Source of the DNA: Gigantopelta aegis
Taxonomy: Eukaryota > Mollusca > Gastropoda > Neomphalida > Peltospiridae
Direction: 5' to 3'
NCBI RefSeq assembly: GCF_016097555.1
Contig: NW_024533043.1
Coordinates: 1 to 64,000 of the forward strand
DNA: 64,000 bases
Notes under the pieces: generated by a model
Database searches by the model: none
Seen by the model: the letters and a program-made list of their open reading frames with translations, nothing else
Told to the model about the DNA's origin: nothing
Program-made: the position numbers and the translations under genes
Part shown: piece by piece, positions 35,697 through 47,414 of the stretch
How positions within the stretch are numbered: position 1 is the stretch's first letter
How the letters are laid out: each line of letters opens with the position of its first letter

Positions 35697-36428
35697 ACTC
35701 CAACTAGTTGTTTTGGTGGTAAATAGTGCTCTTGGATAGCAATACTTAATTTTTCAGTGTCATGCACTCAGTCCAGCATGTACCATTAATGCAGGCTGGT
35801 GTTCGCCTTCATCTGGGTAATGATTGCAAATTAGTGCGCTTACGATTGTGATACTCGTCAAGGAAAGTGTTGTGTCTACCGGGTTGGTACTATTCCCAAA
35901 AAAGTATTTCAATTTACTCCATATAAATAATGAATATATTTTATCTCTCTCCTCTATAGTGAAAAATACAGAAATGTTTTAAGCATAGACGTCGTGTTAA
36001 AACATTTGTAGACTTCGAACAGGAAGCGGAAACCCACTCTTACAGTCCAAACATCCAGCAGATAGTAAACTAAGCCTACAAGTATTACTTAAGAACACCA
36101 AAATGCCAAACCCTTATCGCAAAAATGATATTTGTTGGTTACAAATATTCATTAAGTTGGCTGCCCCAAGACTGGTACCGTGTTAACTTGATAAAGCTTT
36201 TGTCACTTTTCCAGGAATAGCTAATTCAACAGATTTTGGCCTTATTATGTTCCCCGTTGCATGATGGACAATTACATACCAAACTTGTGTTGGCAATCAA
36301 ACCTTGGAGAATATTAACTATTACCATCATCTTAACTTTTTAGTATTGTTCGTCCTCTGGAATAAACTTTTAGAACCAACTAAAGATTATCGGATTTCAA
36401 TTTGGAAACTCAATGTTTTCAAATAAAT
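35697..36428 (+). pseudogene. CUB-domain gene, family 2, copy 4 (diverged)
   Basis: The cysteine-rich segment (SACTINAGVR-like), GTIPKK with a GTATTT donor (non-standard in place of GTATGT), the exon 2 landmarks and the CUB core are all recognisable. The first exon upstream of the cysteines does not match the family signal peptide, and the conserved TATA block is missing. The end reads ETQCFQINN in place of TQCG-stop. Missing promoter, altered signal region and altered donor together suggest a non-functional copy even allowing for noise. Confidence 0.6.
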
Positions 36429-36429
36429 A

Positions 36430-37195
36430 ATATAACATATGCTCTCAAATGTCATCATTCCATATGTAATTATGATTTTTAAAAATTTATGAGATACATT
36501 ATTTTTTCTAATGTTTTTTTTTTATTATTAAAATCACACATTCCTAACGTTTTTAGGTAAAATCCCTCATCATTGGATATTATACTACTATAAAGAATTT
36601 TATTCAAATTACCAATATCTATCAGTAGGTCAATCTCCACAATGTTCCAATTTCCTAATGTCAATTAACAAAATGGTTACTGAGTGGTTTGACGTGCATT
36701 TTTTGTTAAGCTAAGATAAACTATCGTCCCCTTGGCCTGGCCACTGGTTTTTTCCTCAACTCAAACCAGAGTTAAAAATTTGAGATAAATGTATTCAACC
36801 TGTCCGTAGCAAGATAGGGGTACAGTATATGCATTTGGGTTACTGCCAATTAATGTAGCAATCGTTATGCTTTTATCCACACCTTGAATTTATTAGTTTT
36901 ATTTATTAAGTTGTCCTCTAGCAGCCAAAATTGAATTCTACATTTTTTCCATAGAATAGACTCTAATCAATATGATTCTTGCACCACCACGTTGAGTAAC
37001 AGATAATAAGCATACACAGAATCCAATGTAAAGAATGTGGTAAATTACAATTGCATGGACCACAAGAATTCATATAAGTATAGTGAGTGGTGTGTTTAGG
37101 CTACATTAGAACCTGCACAATTTGCCAATCTTCATATTTTTCTTTACAGAAGTAGTAAAGAGTAACCAGACTGAAGAGACAACCAATTGCAATTC
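36430..37195. other. Intergenic region before the NIDO-sushi gene
   Basis: No gene or repeat is recognised. A T-rich stretch lies at 36505-36530. Confidence 0.45.
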
Positions 37196-37198
37196 ATT

Positions 37199-40100
37199 AT
37201 GTCTAGTGTATTAATTCTAGCACTGCTTGTGCTATTTTTGTATGAGAGCTCAGGCAATACCTTGACAGGGATTGCTTGAATTTGGTACGGGGACCATGAC
37301 TCTTCTTTGCCAATGGTGATGATGAAACGTCGAGCGTGTTCTTGCAAATAAATTTTGGCTTCTATGATCTAACTACATTAATCTTTTTGAAGTTTACATA
37401 AGAACTACAAACACACATATATATTTATCTTTGCATTATTACATTCTATCAGATATCTACTAATGGAGCCATTTCACTAGGAGATGAGCTGTCAACAGTT
37501 GTAACTGTTCCATTCCCCCTTTCAAATGACGAACCCCTCATTGCTCCCTTTTTTGCTGATGTAGACCCTCGTGGTAATGGTACAGTCTGGTATCGTGGTT
37601 AGCACTACCCAGTCAAGATATTGCCTTTGCTGAAGGACAAATTAGACATGCTTTTTTGCAGCAGCTACTCAACATTCACTCCAACAACAGTTGTTGTCGT
37701 TACCTGGGATGTGTGGGTATTATAGGAGAAATACTGATAAGGTAAGTAGTAGTCTGTTTTATTGTTATATATATTTAGTCAATTTATGAAAATATGCTTT
37801 CCTTTAGTGGACTATAGCATGAGAGTTTATTTAATTTATAAATAGTTGTATCAATTAGGTGTTGACTACAATATAAATCATATTTACTAATCTTAATTAG
37901 TTATGGATGTATTTTTACTTGACAGACCAATACATTTCAATGTATTCTAGCCTGGAATAACTACATGTCATTCACTATAGTCCCTTATGTTGAAGACCTT
38001 CAATGGGACAACTGGAGATATCAATGGTGGGGAACGAAATGGGTCTTGGAGGAGAACGAAGCTCAAGTGGATTTAACTCTGGTGGCCGGAAGCCATTTTT
38101 TCTTTACCAGAAATCACAAACACCTAAGGTCTTGATGTTGGATACAACAAGTAATGTTTCGATTACCTGGTGTGTGGTTTTCAAGTAGATGGCTCCAATC
38201 TCAACATATCTGAGCAAGTAAGTCATTGAATATTTCTTTACATTACTGGAAGTAGATGTTTTAAAATTGCTATTGTCAGAACCAATAGTCAAGGTCACTA
38301 GGGTTGTAGTGTTTCTTGTTCAAAACTGGAATGATATTGTTTGGTTCTTGTTCTAATTAAGACAAAAACTGTGTTATAATTCTTGTTGCCTTTTGATAAT
38401 AATAGACTTGAAATGAGTGGAACCATTTTCAATAGGTAAATTTCCTGAAATGTTTTTATTGTTGTTTGTATAACTTGGATTGTATAGGAACAGACAAGGA
38501 AATAACTACAGTTACTACTGTACATGCATTAGTATGTTCAACATTAAATTCCAATAAATATCCAACATGGTATCCACGCCAACCTATAGGAAAATTACCT
38601 TATGTGAGAATTAGACGGTAGCTATCCATACTCATTGTCTCCCACATGTTCATTAATTTTTTTATTAAATATTTCACTTACAATTTTCAGTATTGAGTGC
38701 ATAGTCAAATTCAACTCATCATTCATAGAATCATAATTTGCCAATGAGCATGAAATTGATAGTAACTACAAATAAGAAATATGTAAATATTTACATTCAT
38801 TCCTCTTTTAATCTCTCTGTGTATAGTCCCCCATTGATGTGGTACTCTGACATAAACAGTAATTCCACTGTCATAGCTCCAAATACTACATTTTGAAACA
38901 GAGCAGTCTATATTCCTGTCCGTGTGGGTTTTACACTTCGTGGAGACTCTGTTAGAACATGTCAAATTGATGGACAGTGGTCTGGGAATGCCCCAATTGC
39001 ACAGGTCAGTGGACAATATATATATATATATATATATATAGATATATATATAATAGTTTAAGTCTAATATCATCTTTAATATTCAGCTGCTGAGTTGTGG
39101 AATGCCTGACACTCCTGACACCCACTGGTTTAACTGTTACAACACCATGTCCAACTAAATATAAGGAGTTGCTACATATTCCTGCTCTCCAATTGGATAT
39201 GTACTGGTTGTACAGCAAATCGAACCTGCAATCTAACAGTATGTGGTCTGAGAGGCACCCACATCCTGTGAATGTAAGTTGATCATAGCTTACTTTTCAC
39301 ATGGACTGACTGTTACATAATCCCATTCAAGTATCAATAGATTCATAGTTCTCCAATTAGCTTAATAAAACTGAATTTCAGCAACACCAACAATATCCTA
39401 TTACTGTATTAATATTCCCATCTTTTCATTAGTGATGAAAATGCAGTAAGGCTGATTTGATTCCAGTAATACATCTGTTCTCGCTATTAAGCTCCCATAG
39501 TGACATATAACAGTACGGCTGTGTATTCCTGTCTGCCAGGATACGCTGTAAGAAATAATGTCAGTCGAACATGTCAAGCTAATGGTGATTGGACAGGAGC
39601 AGCCTCTACTTGGAAAGTTAGTGAATCTGTCCATCCATCCATCCTTCCATCCATCATCTACCATTCATCCATTCATTCATCCATCTATCCATCCATCCAT
39701 CATCTACCATTCATCCATTCAATTCATCCATCCATTCATCCATTCATCCACCATCCCATCCTTCCATCCATCATCTACCATTCATCTATTTATTATTTAT
39801 TTATCATCAATCCTCCATTTCTTGGTTTACATCTATGTGCTTTCATGTAGTATTAACTGTGGTCCACCTGATCTGCCTACAGCTAACTCAACTGGACTTA
39901 TTGTAACTAATACTAGCACATTTCTTGATGGGATAGCTACATATAGTTGTTCTATTGGATATAATTTTGTAGGAAGTAACACTAGAGTTTGTGAGGAGGA
40001 ACAGGGTTGGAGCGGGAGAACCACCTCAATGCCATCGTAAAATAAAAACTTGACCAAAAATATAATTAAGCTCTAGCTCAGTGCTAATTTTCCTTCATTG

Positions 40101-42527
40101 TTAAAGTATTAACAACACCAGAAATGCAGGAAATATGTGATGAGAATAATTAGAATGAAGGAGAAACATTTCTATTTTTGCTTAGCAAAGTTTGTATACA
40201 TTGTAATTATCTGCTAGTATTTTCCTCATAGCTTAAGAAAATGAAAATTAATTAACTAATTATGGCAACAGTTAATCTTCATTCCTACTACTGATTGTAG
40301 AACATATTGTATCTAGTCTAACTTAATTATTATCCACAAGTAATAAACAATATCTTCTTTGGCTATAGTGGTAGACTGTGGTAGTCCTCCTCTTCATGCC
40401 ACAAACAGAGTCAGTCAGTGTCTGCTCCCAGTACTATATTCAATCAAATTGCCACATACTCCTGTGCCGTGGGATTCACTCTTCAGGGCCCAGGCCACAA
40501 GAAGATGCCTGAAAATGGGTCTGGAGTGGAGATGCTCCGCTCTGTCTAGGTAAGTTGGTTATTATGTAGTGATATGTTTGTATTACATTGAAGGTTAGAA
40601 CCATTCAATATATCCTTGTTATATATACTGTGTATATACATAATATATATATATATACAGTATATATGTATAATAAATAATATCTATATATATATATAAT
40701 TAATATATATTAATATATATGTATGTATGTATGTATGTATGTTGTGTGTATGTAGTATGTGTGTATGCATGTGTTATATATATATGTTAATTGCATTCTT
40801 ATATGCACAATGTTTAGCTAACTAAATGTAATCGCTTTGATATCTAAATCCATTGTGGGAGCTACTTAATATGATATATTAATATTACGTGTTATCATAT
40901 ATTGGTTAACAAATTGAATTGTTTCTTTTTAGTTGTTGATGTGTGTAAACCTGATTTTCCATCGTCTGGTACAGCTGGAGGACTTACAGTGATTTATGAT
41001 CTCACTGAATATAATGCGACAGCTACATATTATTGTAATATTACTGGGTATGAATTAAATGGAGAGAATGAAAGAGAGTGTTTGGTAAATGGGAATTGGT
41101 CAGGAGAACCTCCTGGTGTCAATGTAAGATTATTTTTTTATTTACTATTATCACTAGCTTTTGGTTAGTGACCCCAAACCTACTGTAATACCAACCTTAC
41201 TGTTTAATTTATTTTATTTTGATCTTAGTGATTGACTGTGGTGAGCCTGAATCTGCAAACTTCACTATGGAGACCGATATTGAAGTAACAACAACATCTA
41301 CCACATATAATAGTGTAGCAACTGTACACTTGTGTTGAGGAAGGAACGAGGGATTGGTTGAGAAAGTGAAAGGATATGTGGAGCTGATGGAAACTGGACA
41401 GGAGATTCACCAATGGACTGTGAATGTAAGTGAAGTATAAATATTTATAAATGTATTAACAGCATTATTTTTTATTGTAGTTTATTGACTGTGGACAGCC
41501 AGACCTTCCTTCTGCTGAGGTTTTGGAGCTGGCTGGAATTGTTTTATGACAATACTACATTCAACAATAGTGTCTATTACAACTGCTCGGATGAGGGCAC
41601 TCACTCTTGTAGGAGAAGAGGAGAATATGCCAAGTTGATGGAACCTGGAGTGGAGAAGCACCATACTGTCGAGTAAGATGAGAATACAAAGACAAGTTTG
41701 ATAATACTATCCATACTGCATATGATTATCTTTGTTGTGTTGATCACTTCAATAAAGAGAGCATTTGGTAATACAAGTACTTTCAATTACTCCATGTTAG
41801 TATATGTTAATTTGATATACCATATATGGTGTTAATCTAGATGATAGTACTGCTTTATGAGTTATGTTCTCCTTTCCTTATTGTGTTGACCACTTCAATA
41901 GACATTTGGTAATACAAGTACTTTCCATGTTGGTATATGTAACTTGATAATACCATATATGGTGTTAATCTAGATGATAGTACTATCAATACTGCTTATG
42001 AGTTTGTTTCCTTTCCTTATTTGTGTTGATCACTTCAGTAGACCAAATAGTAGTTCTTATTAATCTCTCTATTTGTTTCTAAAGGACGCTCTCATTCATT
42101 TGTTATTGGTCTCAGTATTGGAGTTACTTTCGCTGTTATAATTCTCCTGTTGTTAATACTTCTTATAATCTTTTGGTTTTGTTTTCGTGTTTGTAGAAAG
42201 AAAGATCATTCAGAGAATAAAAAACACATGATCCTGAACAGCCGCTATAATAATGAGTAAGATATGTTGTTGTATATTGTTAGTGATACTTTATATGGTC
42301 ATTTTTAGCAAACAAAAAATATAAATAACATGTCAGTGACGAAGAGGAAAATGGTGGGATTGAAGAAAGTAATGGTGATGTTGGTTGAGAAAGATCCATT
42401 TGCTGACTTTGATCTAGAGGAATACCCAAATGTTGACTATCGTCTCCATTATACTGGCTCAGACACAGAGAGTCTTGCTAGTGCACATTCTTTTAGGAGG
42501 AAAAAAAATCTAAGTCCTCTACTGTAG
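37199..42527 (+). CDS. NIDO and multi-sushi (CCP) transmembrane receptor-like protein
   Basis: About 14 exons are inferred. Exon 1 (37199-37391): signal peptide MSSVLILALLVLFLYESSG, then NGDDETSSVFLQINFGFYD, the start of a NIDO domain. Exon 2 (37453-37741): ISTNGAISLGDELST, APFFADVDPRGNGTVWYR, FTPTTVVVVTWD. Exon 3 (37926-38217): NTFQCILA, AQV.FNSGG, LDTTSNV. Exon 4 (38488-38617) is unassigned. Sushi modules follow in 38827-39004, 39087-39273, ~39467-39616, 39851-40036, 40369-40549, 40933-41123, 41229-41425 and 41481-41672, each with CG.P, Y.C, GY and W.G-P signatures. Exon 13 (42085-42256) has a transmembrane helix (LSIGVTFAVIILLLLILLII) and CRKK. Exon 14 (42337-42527) is an acidic tail with DPFADFDLEEYP. 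NIDO plus sushi suggests adhesion or recognition at the cell surface. Small frame breaks occur in exons 1-3, 6, 9, 11 and 12. Confidence 0.8.
39013..39055. repeat. (TA)n microsatellite in an intron
   Basis: An AT dinucleotide run lies in the intron after the first sushi exon. Confidence 0.9.
39619..39800. repeat. (CCAT)n microsatellite in an intron
   Basis: Long imperfect CATC/CATT repeat between the third and fourth sushi exons. It stays open in two frames by chance because the unit has no stop codon, and should not be read as protein. Confidence 0.95.
40615..40790. repeat. (TA)n and (GTAT)n microsatellites in an intron
   Basis: Compound TA and GTATGTAT repeats occur in the intron between the sushi exons at 40549 and 40933. 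Confidence 0.9.
41690..42050. repeat. Intronic tandem repeat, ~130 bp x about 3
   Basis: Imperfect units contain TTATTTGTGTTGATCACTTC, TTGGTAATACAAGTACTTTC, ACCATATATGGTGTTAATC and TAGATGATAGTACT. They lie in the intron just before the transmembrane exon. Confidence 0.85.
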
Positions 42528-42707
42528 AAAAAAAAACAACAGCAAGTCTTTATGCCATTTCAGTTTTTACATAGTTATAACTATAATGAAATTAATTAAT
42601 TAACTTTTATTGTGCTAGTTTTTTGCATAAATTTTTTAATCAAAACACAAAACACAATCAATATATATTCTTAAAATATAAATAAAATCTTAAACAGAAT
42701 TTATTTT

Positions 42708-44517
42708 TTAGAAAAATCTCTGTCTTGCCACTTTCTCTTTTCTCTTCTAACATGTTTTTGGTATTGTTTTTTTCGTTTCTCTCTTTTCTCTTCTTTGACA
42801 GCTTGTTTATGTGCTTACGTAACTCAGCTCGTTCCTTTCTTTGATTATCACCCTTAGAGGGTGTGCTTCACTTGAATTTGTCATCATCGTTATCAGAATT
42901 TCTCTATATTTGACAAATTGCCAGAGTTTTCATCGGAATCACTAAGAGGTGGAGTGGTCTCCTTCTTTTGATATATGGTCAGTGGGAGTATCAAGTAATA
43001 ACTGAGGAACAGTCTGAGCCCCAGACAGATCAGGTCTCAGTCCAGTCACAGTCTGATAAGCTATATCTAAAGGCTGACCACTCTGTATTTGATTGACATC
43101 TTTTCAAAGCTAGGAACTTCACCAGTGATCGTGGAATAAAAATGTTCTGAAATCAGCTTCCGAAACTTCATCTTCAACTGACTTAGATGAAAAATCTCTT
43201 GAAGTGGCCTTTTCTTGAACACGTTCTAAATATTCCTCCAAGTTATCTTCTGTGATAGTGGGGTCAGTAATTAATTCAAATAATTCTCTAACATCCATAA
43301 CATGCACATATTTCTTACGGAAAATTCCGTGATATTAGTACAGTCTTTACGAAGGAACTCTAAGGCTTGCTTTGGGTGATCATGCTCAACCGATTGAGAT
43401 ACATCGATAATATAAGGTGTTTTGTTACCATAAAGAATGTTGTACTCACTCAAATCAGCATGCACAAGTCTGCAATGATGGTATAACTTACGCATCATCA
43501 AGATACATTCTAGATATTTTTCACGTGCTTTACTATCACTAAGATCAATGTCTTTTAATTTAGGATATGGCCACCATTGTTACCTAAAAACTTCATCACC
43601 AATACATGACTACGCAGTATGATAGGTTTGAGGACAAGTATACCGTGTTGGTACAATCGCGACAAATTACGCATCTCTTTCTCTGCCCAGAGACGAACCA
43701 TCTTTCGTGGATTATGGCGAGAATAGCCATGTCTGAAACGGAATTCACCGGTCACATATTTGTCTCTGTCCTTGAAAACTAAAATAGATGTTTTATAGAC
43801 TTTTATTGCACAATCTCCTTCAGGACTTGTTGCGTGATACAACTTTGGCTTCTTTCCTGTACTGACACACCCATTTATCTCTGATATGTAGCCTCGACTG
43901 AGGAGTTTTTAAACATATCATTCTGGTCCGAGGGTCAAGAACTTGTTCAGTAGTTGCACGATCTGATTTTTATCCTTGGAACGTATCCGCCTCAATTCAG
44001 TTTTTACGACACAGACCTTCCAAGCTGTTAACACTAGATGTTGATAAAACTGGAGCTTCATAAGTACCTAGATTGATTTTGTTTTCAAATTTTTTTTAGT
44101 ACTTTTGAAGATGGGTCAAAGTTCTTTACAGTAGGTTTATTTGGATTTGATGTGTTTGGCCAGCCTTTGCAGCATTATATTTCTTAGTGAAATCAGCTGA
44201 AAAGGGAGAGAAATAAAGGCAAGTAAATAAAAATAGCACATTGATCCATAATATGCAACTGAACATCTGATTTGCAATAACTATAAGAAAAAGGGAAGCA
44301 AATTTATAATAGAGTAATATAATGTGGTCGTTGATTATATGTCTGACCCAAATATTAATAGTTTAACGAGTAATCTCAACATAATATTCATATTCATTAT
44401 AGCAGATAACGATAAAACAGATATAGGTACTTACTAGTCTCATCTTCCCAGTCCCAATTAACGTCTTCTTCATCATCGCTTGGCCAATTATCATCAACGC
44501 GTATTTCTTTCTTCCAT
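42708..44517 (-). CDS. RIOK1: RIO-type serine/threonine kinase 1
   Basis: RIOK1 is an atypical kinase/ATPase needed for late maturation of the small ribosomal subunit in the cytoplasm. Start ATG is at 44517-44515 in exon 1, which is acidic ([14 protein letters not shown]) and ends at a GTAAGT donor (44434). Exon 2 starts at 44196 and runs to TAA at 42710-42708. Landmarks in order: [26 protein letters not shown] (nucleotide loop), [67 protein letters not shown] (catalytic loop), [14 protein letters not shown] (metal-binding motif), [29 protein letters not shown], then a basic C-terminal tail. About ten one-base shifts are needed to join these pieces, which is unlikely for a conserved essential gene and argues for sequence error. 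Confidence 0.93.
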
Positions 44518-44688
44518 GGTCACCACGTGTTTGAGCCACACCCACTTATATAGCAAGATTATTGCGCATGCGTGTAAATTTGAACAGTTTTGCGGGACCG
44601 GGATCTAATGTGTGTGAGTGCTAAGTGGTGTCTTGTTTCAAATTTGTAACAGAACTCTTGTGTATTCATTAAAGTATTTCTGATCAAC
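44518..44688. promoter_or_regulatory. Short divergent (bidirectional) promoter region
   Basis: About 170 bp separate the RIOK1 start from the ATG of the plus-strand exon. The region is GC-richer than its surroundings (TGCGCATGCGTG, GCGGGACCGGGA) and has no TATA box, as expected for a housekeeping bidirectional promoter. The palindrome TGCGCATGCG near 44564 resembles an NRF-1-type site. That reading is inference. Confidence 0.5.
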
Positions 44689-44940
44689 ATGGCAGCTGCT
44701 CCACCGACTCCAGGTTATTGTGGTGGTTCAAATTCAAGATCTTGTTCACGTAGACTGAAAAGTCCGTTGAATCATGGCATCAAATAGAAATAGGGTCAAC
44801 CCATTGTTGTCATGGCAACAAGCAAATGAACCTATTAAGAAGAGATTATTTGACTCACATGATGACATACCAGAAGAGTCAGAATTATGGCGACTTGATG
44901 TTCAGAGTCAATACCAATGGAAAGCCCCACAAGTCCTTTT
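44689..44940 (+). CDS. First exon of an unidentified gene divergent to RIOK1
   Basis: From ATG at 44689: MAAAPPTPGYCGGSNSRSCS then RRLKSPLNH, and, in another frame from 44774, MASNRNRVNPLLSWQ, EPIKKRLFDSHDD and SELWRLDVQSQYQWKAPQ, up to a GTGAGT donor at 44941. Either a base is missing near 44770 or the second ATG is the true start. I do not recognise the protein. No following exon can be supported in the next 1.6 kb before the minus-strand deaminase array. The gene may have long introns, be truncated, or continue where I cannot see it. Confidence 0.5.
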
Positions 44941-44941
44941 G

Positions 44942-46590
44942 TGAGTTTTAACCCTTTACATTACATAAGATAATTATGTCACTGTCTTGCATAGTCAATC
45001 CCTGGCTAGTCCTGCCCCAGCCTATAACACCCTATATCAAAAAATAGTCTGGTACCTTTGCTTGGTTTTCTTGGGACAGAAGCTTAAATATTGTATTATT
45101 GATAATTTATATGCCATGTCCCTGTTTTCCTACCAGTCTAAAATAGTATCTCTAGTTTTAGATGATGATAACTTATTCACTTACCAAGATTTAAATTGAA
45201 TGATTTCATTTGGATTAGCAATGCCATGTCATTTTGCTATGACCAATGAGATTACTCAATTTAAATTTTTGGTATATAATATTGTTATTATTATCTAAAG
45301 CCAAGTTACTATGTTTAGACTTGGCAGGAAACAGGACATAGGCAGATAAACATCATATTGCGACATTTAAGACTTCCTGTCTCAAGAAAATCAAGTAAAG
45401 ATACCAGACTACTTTTTACCATAGGCTAGTGTAAGACTAGCCCCTACCTATATGACAATATCATTATAATCTCATTGAACCAACCACATTTCAAAGATGT
45501 GTTTTGCTCCTTAAAATGACTGTAAGATTATCAGTATGTGGTGTGAACTTTACTTGTACAGTTGGACTACTTCTCTTGTATATCCTTATAATGAGTTGTC
45601 CTTAATTCAGTGGTTAATTTATATGTATGGTTTTATAGGATTATTCTTTGTGTGTCCTTATTATGGAGTTGTCCTTAATTCAGTGGTTAATTTATGTATA
45701 TTGGTTTATAGGACTATTTCTCTTGTTTATCCTTATTATGAATTGTCCTTAATTTTAGACCGTCTGTAATTATAAGGTTTGTAATAGTAATGTTTTCTCC
45801 TTTATCCTTTCTTATGTGTAATTCAAGACAGGATGATGTGATAAGGTCATAGTTTACTATTGAATTCCATTGATGTACTTGTTTTTGTGTTGTATGATGA
45901 CATAGCCTTGTGTGATATCTATTACCGAAAAAGTCATTTGCTGTTTTATCATTTCACAGAAACAAATTGAGAGACATATTCATGAAATATTATTTCTAAA
46001 GCCACTGTTGTTGTTGTCATGAGTTTTTTTAAGCAACCTTTTTTTGATCCATTGATATTCTAAATGTCATCATATGATTCAATAAGTATCCTTCAACCGA
46101 AGAAAACTCCTTCTAAAGCTCTTTATTATAATATATAGCATTGAATATTTTAAATATCAGGTTATTGAACTCTGGTATAAATTCAGTATTATGGTTTTGG
46201 TAATATTTTTTGATGGTCAGCTCTTGGTTATGGAGACCAATTATACAAAATGGCTGACAAAGGTTTACTTCTTGTGATGACAAGTACAAATTATTATAAA
46301 TTTGTTGTTTGGTTTGGTAAGGATAGTCTTGTTTCTATACTAGATTTTTTGTGGTAAATTTTTGAATAACCCAGATCATGTTAGTAATGTTGTTATAATC
46401 TATTATTCTACTATTACTCCTATTGACATGCGTGTGCGTGTTTGTGATGGTTACAATTTTATAGTGGTTCATTGAACAAAGTCATTACATTACATATATA
46501 TTTCCAATAAATTAATGATCTTACATAGAACAAATAATAATGAAATATTATGAGAAAAATACATTTAATTTTTTTTTTTGTTTGAAGTAG
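44942..46590. other. Non-coding region with a ~75 bp triple repeat
   Basis: At about 45560-45770 a unit with CTCTTGTATATCCTTATAAT, GAGTTGTCCTTAATTCAGTG and TTATAGGACTATT repeats three times. Outside this, no gene is recognised. The region is either intron of the gene starting at 44689 or intergenic. Confidence 0.5.
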
Positions 46591-46592
46591 TG

Positions 46593-47414
46593 TTATTTTT
46601 GCTTGTGCTTCCAACCTTTGTAAGTATTCTGCTGTTCTGGTATTTGATCTATGTATATGTTATGTAACTTCTCCCAGACTTTGATCTTAAAACCGGCTTT
46701 AATAAGATTTACAAGACCTTGATCATCATCTCTATCACTGAGGTGCCATATTTGTCCAACGTATAGGGTAGGTTTATGATGGTTTTTAAAATACTCGACT
46801 AGAGCTTTTGAGCAGTTTGCACATGATGTATTCTTAATCCCATAAGTTGTAATATTTTGAGGATTAGATTGACCTTTCATAAACATCACTTCAGCATGTG
46901 GGTCCTCCAGGAGTATTAATATAGATCTGTATAAGAAAAAAAATTCTTTTAATTTTAATGTTTAAAAGCTTAGCTTATGAATTTAGTTAATACTACTTAC
47001 ACACTGCAGCTAAATAGCTACCACAGTGGCTGTTTTACCTTGCCAGTGTTAGTCAGTAGTAGTGTTCCAGTTTCTTCACACTTGCTCTCATTGCAACATC
47101 ATATTCCTTATTATTATCTCCATCATCAATTGACTCCAGTGGTGGTTCAAACTCTGATGCGACTGTATAATATATGTTAGTTTTGAGAACTTGGTATTGC
47201 AAGCCGCCATTGTTTAAATCACCAATTTCTACATTAACATTTGTCATTTTCTTTGTTTTTATATGAACTGCTTCAATACTTGATACAACTGCCTTGTTCT
47301 TTCTTGATGTCTTCTTGCAAAGGCATACACAACAGGAAACAGATGCATAGTGCAAAAAATGACAGCTGATAATACAGCTAAGGTTATCAATAGAGCAAAA
47401 TATAGAGTCTCCAT
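46593..47414 (-). CDS. AID/APOBEC-like deaminase, membrane-anchored, first of the array
   Basis: Exon 1 (47414-47039) encodes METLYFALLITLAVLSAVIF, a membrane helix or uncleaved signal, then SVSCCVCLCKKTSRKNK (clustered cysteines plus basic residues), an acidic stretch (PPLESIDDGDNN) and AMRASVKK. Exon 2 (46926-46593) carries the deaminase: LLEDPHAEVMF (HxE), 21 residues, then NTSCANC, TLYVGQIWHL, GLVNLIKAGFKIKVWE and a basic tail. The usual SPCxxC reads TSCxxC here, so the proline next to the first zinc cysteine is serine. A T run at 47355-47360 shifts the frame in exon 1. AADs convert cytosine to uracil in nucleic acids; the target here is unknown. This gene resembles type A and lies outside the repeating block. 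Confidence 0.82.

Larger units (their letters stand above)
25100..36430. repeat. Four tandem units, ~2.2-2.5 kb, each with a family 2 CUB gene
   Basis: Approximate units are 25100-27315, 27560-29617, 30050-32160 and 34250-36430. Each has ~1.3 kb of conserved upstream DNA (landmarks: CATCATTTATAGTAAA, TTACTAGTACAAGATATT, CTCACACATATATAA, TGATATCATCAGGTG) and then the gene. A partial extra copy of the spacer is at 29905-30050. A non-homologous segment, 32170-34250, separates units 3 and 4. Confidence 0.85.

Noticed and set aside
38723..39218. Minus-strand frames with YIYIYI repeats
   Set aside because: These are translations of the (TA)n run opposite to the sushi exons.
39500..40040. Long open frames with Ser/His/Pro/Ile repeats
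   Set aside because: They are translations of the (CCAT)n microsatellite fused to sushi exons. The repeat lies between a donor (39617) and an acceptor (39850).
45536..45769. 77-codon frame rich in Leu/Tyr that looks like a membrane protein
   Set aside because: It is formed by the ~75 bp triple repeat; the periodicity comes from DNA repetition, not from a conserved protein.
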